Positions 7,467 through 11,878 of a DNA stretch of 11,878 bases are shown here, one piece after another. Below the pieces are notes generated by a model, which was not told the origin of the DNA, ran no database searches, and saw only the letters and a list, made by a program, of their open reading frames with translations. A program made the translations under genes and the position numbers. How positions within the stretch are numbered: position 1 is the stretch's first letter; the number at the start of each line of letters is the position of its first letter. Source of the DNA: Candidatus Omnitrophota bacterium (GTDB lineage Bacteria > Omnitrophota > Gorgyraeia > Duberdicusellales > 4484-171); assembly GCA_016939345.1 (NCBI GenBank), contig JAFGHG010000108.1, forward strand, positions 1-11,878. Reading direction: 5' to 3'.

Positions 7467-8881
7467 AAAGTACCTGCTTTTTTCTTGTTTAAAAGGGAAA
7501 GCGGGTTTAAATCATAAAACTTTACCACAAACAGACTAAGGATGACTATAGATACTAATTTAATTGCCAGGTCCAGGTCAAAAGTATTCACTAAATAGGT
7601 CAAACCCAGCAAGATAGCCATTGTAACTATAAAATAGTTTCTTTCAAAATTCTCACAGCCTAGTTTTCTGGCATATATTCTTCTGGTTAAATTAAGCAAA
7701 AGATAATACAAAAGAACCGCTGCAGTAGCGCCGACAATGGAAAAAAACTTAACAAATAAGGCAATGATAGCTATTGAAACAAAACCAAGAATAAGTTCGC
7801 TGTAAAACATGAATTTGTTTTTTTTATGGGCTAGCAGATACCTTGTGTAGGGTATGCCAAAAGCATAAACAGCTATAACAGTAAACCACAGGCAAATAAG
7901 CACTGCTGCATTGATAAATTTACCGTGAGTTAAAATATTAAGGGCATCCTTGGAGAAAAAAACCAAAAATACCCCGCCTAAAGTCAACAGGCCAAACCAT
8001 TTTTTTAAGGCTTGCTTTGCAGATTTCGACTTGGTCTTGTTATTATTAGAAAATGCCTCAAGGAACTCGGGAGCTGAAACCTTTAAAAAAGCCCTCTCCG
8101 GCACCATAAAAGCTTTACGGTACTCAAGAGAATGGCTGTATATACCGAGTTCAGAAAGTCCGGCCCAGCGTTCCACAAAAAAACGGCCTATAGAAGTTGA
8201 TATTATCTCAAAAAGGTTAAGGGGTATCGTAGGAAAACCTCTTTTAATTATCTCTTTCACCCATCTGGCTTCGAACCTATAAACAACATATTTTCTTATA
8301 TAAAAAAGGCAATAGATACATCCTCCTGCGGCTGCGCCTAAAAAAGCCAAGGCTAAAGATACGGTCTTTAGTTTTAGAACGACCAAAGCAAAAACAAGCG
8401 TTAGAGCCCGGCTTAAAGTCTTTATAACATCAAAAAGAGCATGCATCTTTCCTTTTTTCTGAAACATTATGACATGAGTCACTGTCTGGTTTATGGCATT
8501 AAAACATTCAGCTGTCAGGAATATCCAGAAAAAAAATATAAATTCCGGCTGAAATGACTTTATTGCTTTAGGTAGGAATAAGTGGCCGAAAATGCCAAAA
8601 ACAAGAGCCCAAAAAACCCGAAACAAAAAACCTATAATCAGAAGGTTAAAGACAAGGGCTTTTTTCTCCTCATCGCTTATCTTATAATAATTTCCCGAGA
8701 GGACCCAGCTTAGCCCTACAGAGGACAAAGGAACGATCAACCCGGAAAAAACAGTGATTATCCCCACCACGCCAAAATCCTCAGGATCAAGATAATAAGT
8801 TGATACCGGGATTATCACAAAAACACCTAATATGCCGGCTAAAACAGAAGGAGAAAGATAATAAAAAAAATTCTTCCTCAT
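7460..8881 (-). CDS. Wzx-type oligosaccharide flippase
   Basis: A 473-residue, very hydrophobic membrane protein of the polysaccharide transport (PST/MOP) family, with roughly 12-14 predicted transmembrane stretches. It would flip lipid-linked oligosaccharide from the cytoplasmic to the outer face of the inner membrane. The N-terminus (YYLSPSVLAGILGVFVIIPV, 7-26) and the following YYLDPEDFGVVGI (29-41) match the family pattern of helix 1 followed by 'l.p.dfG...l'. A cytoplasmic basic loop is seen around KTKSKSAKQALKKW (281-294). Its length is normal for Wzx. The ATG overlaps the epimerase stop in an ATGA (8881-8878), which implies translational coupling; a separate Shine-Dalgarno is weak. Substrate specificity cannot be read from sequence. 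Its presence suggests a Wzx/Wzy-type pathway, but no Wzy polymerase or ligase is in this window. Confidence 0.9.
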   Translation of the reverse strand: MRKNFFYYLSPSVLAGILGVFVIIPVSTYYLDPEDFGVVGIITVFSGLIVPLSSVGLSWVLSGNYYKISDEEKKALVFNLLIIGFLFRVFWALVFGIFGHLFLPKAIKSFQPEFIFFFWIFLTAECFNAINQTVTHVIMFQKKGKMHALFDVIKTLSRALTLVFALVVLKLKTVSLALAFLGAAAGGCIYCLFYIRKYVVYRFEARWVKEIIKRGFPTIPLNLFEIISTSIGRFFVERWAGLSELGIYSHSLEYRKAFMVPERAFLKVSAPEFLEAFSNNNKTKSKSAKQALKKWFGLLTLGGVFLVFFSKDALNILTHGKFINAAVLICLWFTVIAVYAFGIPYTRYLLAHKKNKFMFYSELILGFVSIAIIALFVKFFSIVGATAAVLLYYLLLNLTRRIYARKLGCENFERNYFIVTMAILLGLTYLVNTFDLDLAIKLVSIVILSLFVVKFYDLNPLSLLNKKKAGTLC

Positions 8882-9942
8882 TTAAATATTTTTTCCAGAG
8901 TGTTTTTATTATCAAAGACCCATTGGGCTGTATCGCAAACTATAGTCTCGAGATTTCTCTTAGGCTTAAAACCGCTTAAGCGCTCAATCCGTGTACAATC
9001 ACTTACATAATAAGGTATATCCTGCTCGCGGATCTGATCAATAAAGCCTAAGTCTATCTTCTTTTTAGTAACTTTCCGACACAACTCTGTCAGCTGCCTG
9101 AGCGATACAGCATTATCAATCGTTCCTCCGACATTGAATACCTGTGCGCTGTATTTATCTATGTCTTTTAACTGAAGAAGCAATAAATCGTATAGATCAT
9201 CAACATGAAGCACATCTCTTACCTGTTTGCCTGAATAGCCTATATAGGAAAGGCTTCCGCAATATATATGGCGCGCCACCCATAAAGCTAAAAACCCCTG
9301 GTCAACTTTACCCAGCTGCCATGGCCCGGCCATGACTGAACAACGATTTACTATGGCCCTAAGGCCAAAGCCATGCACATATTCCTTTAAAATAATCTCG
9401 GCAGAGAGTTTGCTGGCCCCGTAAAAAGAACGGGATCCTTCTAAAGGAAAGTCCTCTGATATTCCTTTTTCGCTTACACCCCTTATTGACTGCTGGGGCA
9501 AACACTTAAAGTTATCATCCTCTTCTCTGAGATTTATCAGGCGAAGCTCTTTTATTGGATAAACCCTGCTGGTAGAAAGAAAAACAAAATCAGCTTTTCT
9601 TTGTCTGGCAGCCTCAAGACAGTTAACAGCTCCGTAAAGATTTGTATCTATAAGGTTGGCTAAAGGGTTATCGTATCCGGCCATAACCGAGCATTCTGCA
9701 GAACACTCAATCAGCAAATCAAAGGTTTTTACTAAATCCAGTTCCTGTTTGTTTCTGACATCTCCCCGGATAAATTTTATACCTGCCTTTTTAAGCCTGG
9801 GCAGATTTAACTCTGAGCCTTTTCTCTGCAGATTATCAAGACAAATAACTTTGGTGCCGGAGAAATCCCGTATCAGGTTAAGAGCAAGGTTTGAACCGAT
9901 GAAGCCTGCCCCGCCGGTTATCAAAATCGTTTTATAATTCAT
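8878..9942 (-). CDS. NAD-dependent sugar epimerase, CDP-paratose 2-epimerase-like
   Basis: A 354-residue extended short-chain dehydrogenase/reductase. The NAD-binding glycine motif is TGGAGFIGSN (9-18), with D36 after strand 2 (CLDNLQRKG). The catalytic triad is in LSTSRVYP (122-129) and SFYGASK (172-178: Y174, K178). Features typical of CDP-paratose 2-epimerase (tyvelose epimerase) rather than generic GalE are GKQVRDVLHVDD (238-249), FNVGGTIDNAVSL (269-281) and the late D-Q-G in GKVDQGF (211-217). Such enzymes invert C2 of a nucleotide-linked deoxysugar through a C4 keto intermediate. No CDP-glucose pathway genes (rfbF, rfbG, rfbH, rfbS) are visible here, so the natural substrate may differ. 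The gene starts 5 bp after the MarR-like gene, with no strong Shine-Dalgarno. SDR epimerase is certain, the subfamily likely, the exact substrate unknown. Confidence 0.85.
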   Translation of the reverse strand: MNYKTILITGGAGFIGSNLALNLIRDFSGTKVICLDNLQRKGSELNLPRLKKAGIKFIRGDVRNKQELDLVKTFDLLIECSAECSVMAGYDNPLANLIDTNLYGAVNCLEAARQRKADFVFLSTSRVYPIKELRLINLREEDDNFKCLPQQSIRGVSEKGISEDFPLEGSRSFYGASKLSAEIILKEYVHGFGLRAIVNRCSVMAGPWQLGKVDQGFLALWVARHIYCGSLSYIGYSGKQVRDVLHVDDLYDLLLLQLKDIDKYSAQVFNVGGTIDNAVSLRQLTELCRKVTKKKIDLGFIDQIREQDIPYYVSDCTRIERLSGFKPKRNLETIVCDTAQWVFDNKNTLEKIFK

Positions 9943-9947
9943 AACAA

Positions 9948-10337
9948 TCAGGTTTTTAGTTCAGATTGATCCTTTTCTATTTTATCTATCTGGGCCTTAA
10001 GCTTTTCCCAATGTTCCTTAATAAAATTATATTCTCTTTCTTTTTTCTTCAGAAAAAGATAGGTTATCCTCATCTTTTCCTGTATTCCTTTGGGGGTAAA
10101 AATATACCTTACTTTTTTTAATTTACCCTCATTGCGGGAAAAACTTTTTATCTTTAAGATGCCCTTATCGATAAGGCAGTTAAGAAGAAAATTGGTCTTG
10201 CCTAACGATATCTTGATCCGGGAAGAAATCTCTCTCTGGGTAAGATAGGGATTTTGATAAACTTCCGATAAAAGGTTCAGGATCTCTTCCTTTTCCAGAA
10301 AGACATCATCGTTCTTTAATTCGTTTTCCTGAAGCAT
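9948..10337 (-). CDS. MarR-type winged-helix regulator, EPS-associated family
   Basis: A 129-residue DNA-binding protein. The winged helix-turn-helix spans about 18-83: PYLTQREISSRIKISLGK (31-48) supplies helices 2 and 3, then TNFLLNCLIDKGILKIKSF and a basic wing (SRNEGKLKKVRYIFTPKG, 67-84). The C-terminal part (about 95-129) is highly charged and predicted to form a coiled coil, probably for dimerisation. The pattern QRE.s..l.iSlGK.nf.l..Li.KG...TP.Gi.EK...t..FLk.K..EY matches the 'MarR family EPS-associated transcriptional regulator' group, which occurs in exopolysaccharide operons. It may control this operon or sense its product, but no ligand or operator is visible. It starts 9 bp after the thioredoxin stop with no clear Shine-Dalgarno, and ends 5 bp before the epimerase. 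Confidence 0.85.
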   Translation of the reverse strand: MLQENELKNDDVFLEKEEILNLLSEVYQNPYLTQREISSRIKISLGKTNFLLNCLIDKGILKIKSFSRNEGKLKKVRYIFTPKGIQEKMRITYLFLKKKEREYNFIKEHWEKLKAQIDKIEKDQSELKT

Positions 10338-10346
10338 TTTTATATT

Positions 10347-10673
10347 TTATTTTAGGACCTGAGCAAGAAAGGTTTTCAGCTGTTCTGTCGATTGGGCACC
10401 GACTTTTCTGTTTATCTCTTTACCGTCTTTAAAAATTATAAAAGTTGGCACTCCATTGACTGCAAAATCAAAAGCCAGACCTGCGTTTTGGTCTACATTC
10501 AGCTTAGCTATAATCAGTTTGCCATCTAATTCAGAGGCCAAAGAATCAATGGCTGGCTCCATCATCTTGCAAGGCGAACACCAGGAAGCCCAGAAATCAA
10601 CTAAAACCGGAAGTTTTGACTCCAAGACCTCTTGAGAAAAATTACTTGCTGTCAATATTAACGCTTTGCTCAT
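10347..10673 (-). CDS. trx: Thioredoxin
   Basis: A 108-residue thioredoxin, full length for the family. The redox site is FWASWCSPCKMM (27-38), with C32 and C35; Ser replaces the usual Gly of WCGPC. The buried D26 and the cis-proline P76 (NGVPTF) fall at the same positions as in E. coli thioredoxin. There is no signal peptide, so it acts in the cytoplasm. The gene overlaps the sulfoquinovose-synthase-like gene by 32 bp and has a weak Shine-Dalgarno; no other in-frame ATG lies upstream of the active site, so the start is sound. A thioredoxin inside a glycan operon is unusual. It could supply electrons to an APS or PAPS reductase to make sulfite for the neighbouring enzyme (inference, no such reductase is in the window), or it may be a general thioredoxin that sits here by chance. 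Confidence 0.93.
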   Translation of the reverse strand: MSKALILTASNFSQEVLESKLPVLVDFWASWCSPCKMMEPAIDSLASELDGKLIIAKLNVDQNAGLAFDFAVNGVPTFIIFKDGKEINRKVGAQSTEQLKTFLAQVLK

Positions 10674-11878
10674 CTAAGTTTAGATCTTTTTCTGCTTTAG
10701 CCCCGTTCTTCAGAAGCTCCAGTCTTTCAACTTCTTTCTTGGCACCTGACCACCAGGTCTTTGGCAGGATAAGGTGCTCTTTCTCTAAAATCCTTTCTTT
10801 TATACTGGCCCTAGAAAGTAGTTCGAACATCCTATGCACTTCCTTCTCTAGCGTATCCTGCTGGATGAATCCGAACTCATTGGGAAGGTTATTAAAAATG
10901 GGCTCAAAAGGATGTCTGTCTGCTTCTACCCTTGGATTTTCCACCCGCTGGATCAAAACATCCAAACCAAACTCTTTTTCTCCGACTTTTTTTACAGTCT
11001 CGGCAAGTTTTCTCATGCTGCAGTAACCTGACATCTGATTGACAACACCATACTGCCCTGGTTCAGGAGGCTTAGCAATAAGCCTGACCATGCACTGCAT
11101 AGCATCTTCCAAAGCTATGAAACCGCGTATTTGCTCTCCCGCTCCGTAAATCGTCAAAGGGTATCCGATAACAGCCTGAGCAACATAGCGGTTGATAACA
11201 GTTCCAAAACACTCATCAAGGTCAAGCCTTGTCCTTAACCGCTCGTCAGAGGCTACCTGGTCGGTATGCACGCCGTAAATAACACCTTGCATTACATCAT
11301 AAGAACGAAGCCACCAGTATTTACATGACTCATAGACATTAAAAGTATCCTGTACTTTAGATACATGATAGAAGGAAACCGGATCCCTGGGGGTAAGCTC
11401 TCCGCCCAGACTCCACTCTCTATCATGCCAGCGAAGAACCGCATCAGCCGGAAACATGCCTTCAAAAAGCGGCCGGCCGGTCAAAGGCGTACCGTACTCT
11501 CCCATTGTCCCAAGCTTTATCAACGAAGTCTCAGGTACAACCTCATGCATGGTAAATAAAAGACCCAGGGTACCTATGACATTGTTTTTCTGGACAAAAC
11601 TGGCATGTTCAAAATCTATCATGCTGTAAGGAGCACTGGGACATTCTCCATAATGGACAATGGCCTCAGGCTTTTCTTCTTCTATAAATTCTTTAAGAGC
11701 GTCTCTATCCAGGATATCGATTTCCCGGAAATTGATATTTAAATCGAGTACTTCCTTAGCCACATGAAGCCTCTCAGGCATGGTTGATATCGGCACAATA
11801 CTATGCGAGCCTCTTTCTTTTACCCAGTTACGGCGGCTGTAATTATCAACACCGCTTACTTTGCATCCCAGCTTACCA
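10642..11878 (-). CDS. UDP-sulfoquinovose synthase-like (SQD1/SqdB/Agl3 family), 5' end cut by window
   Basis: An open frame of 411 residues reaches the window edge; about 20 N-terminal residues with the NAD glycine motif are probably missing. Start codons inside the window (a GTG at 11796) are internal, because the frame upstream reads KLGCKVSGVDNYSRRNW, the expected second strand of the Rossmann fold. SQD1 enzymes convert UDP-glucose plus sulfite to UDP-sulfoquinovose. Family marks, numbered from the first visible codon, are SAPYSMID (81-88), NNVIGTL (98-104), KLGTMGEYGTP (121-131, T124), SFYHVSK (168-174: Y170, H171, K174) and QGVIYGVHTD and AGEQIRGFIALEDAMQC further on. These closely follow plant SQD1 (LVKLGTMGEYGTP, SFYHLSK), with an insert of about nine residues between T and Y. 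In this operon it likely supplies a sulfonated sugar for a glycan rather than only for sulfolipid. It overlaps thioredoxin by 32 bp. Confidence 0.85.
   Translation of the reverse strand, partial: GKLGCKVSGVDNYSRRNWVKERGSHSIVPISTMPERLHVAKEVLDLNINFREIDILDRDALKEFIEEEKPEAIVHYGECPSAPYSMIDFEHASFVQKNNVIGTLGLLFTMHEVVPETSLIKLGTMGEYGTPLTGRPLFEGMFPADAVLRWHDREWSLGGELTPRDPVSFYHVSKVQDTFNVYESCKYWWLRSYDVMQGVIYGVHTDQVASDERLRTRLDLDECFGTVINRYVAQAVIGYPLTIYGAGEQIRGFIALEDAMQCMVRLIAKPPEPGQYGVVNQMSGYCSMRKLAETVKKVGEKEFGLDVLIQRVENPRVEADRHPFEPIFNNLPNEFGFIQQDTLEKEVHRMFELLSRASIKERILEKEHLILPKTWWSGAKKEVERLELLKNGAKAEKDLNLDEQSVNIDSK

Noticed and set aside
7950..8282. Plus-strand open frame of 110 codons opposite the flippase
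   Set aside because: Antisense shadow of a membrane protein gene; no motif and no ribosome binding site.
10616..11026. Plus-strand open frame of 136 codons opposite the SQD1-like gene
   Set aside because: Serine- and phenylalanine-rich translation typical of an antisense shadow; the minus strand codes for conserved SQD1 and thioredoxin sequence.
11794..11796. GTG at 11796 as start of the SQD1-like gene
   Set aside because: The reading frame continues to the window edge and the upstream residues (VDNYSRRNW) are the conserved nucleotide-binding strand, so the true start is outside the window.

Overview
The window is one side of a polysaccharide/surface-glycan biosynthesis locus. All eleven genes lie on the minus strand, so transcription runs from position 11878 towards 1. 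Genes are packed end to end: seven junctions overlap by 4 to 32 bp and three gaps are only 3 to 9 bp. The single larger gap (36 bp, 3278-3313) is filled by a degenerate 7-bp tandem repeat. I see no promoter, terminator, tRNA, rRNA, CRISPR array or insertion sequence; the promoter is presumably beyond the right edge. The first gene (right edge) and last gene (left edge) are both cut by the window.

Order in the direction of transcription: (1) UDP-sulfoquinovose synthase-like SDR enzyme, missing only its N-terminus; (2) thioredoxin; (3) MarR-type winged-helix protein of the EPS-associated kind; (4) NAD-dependent sugar epimerase resembling CDP-paratose 2-epimerase; (5) Wzx-type flippase; (6) PAPS-type sulfotransferase; (7) a protein joining a pyruvate-kinase catalytic barrel to a degenerate ATP-sulfurylase-like domain; (8) capsule-type GT-B glycosyltransferase; (9) AsnB-like glutamine amidotransferase; (10) class I SAM methyltransferase; (11) GT4-type glycosyltransferase, N-terminal part only.

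My reading is that the operon makes nucleotide sugars, assembles a lipid-linked or exported glycan, decorates it (amidation, methylation, sulfation) and flips it across the inner membrane. An unusual sulfur theme runs through it: a sulfonate-sugar synthase that uses sulfite, a thioredoxin (the usual reductant for APS/PAPS reductases), a sulfotransferase, and an ATP-sulfurylase-related domain. The possible novelty is the fusion at 5015-6562. It keeps most pyruvate kinase catalytic residues, lacks the normal pyruvate kinase C-terminal domain, and carries in its place a sequence that aligns by eye with ATP sulfurylase but has lost the catalytic HxxH and GRDHAG motifs.

Organism: a bacterium with moderate-to-low GC and many weak Shine-Dalgarno sites. 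Gene content and the heptamer repeat would suit an uncultivated environmental lineage such as Omnitrophota or a related group, but this is a guess, since no phylogenetic marker is present.
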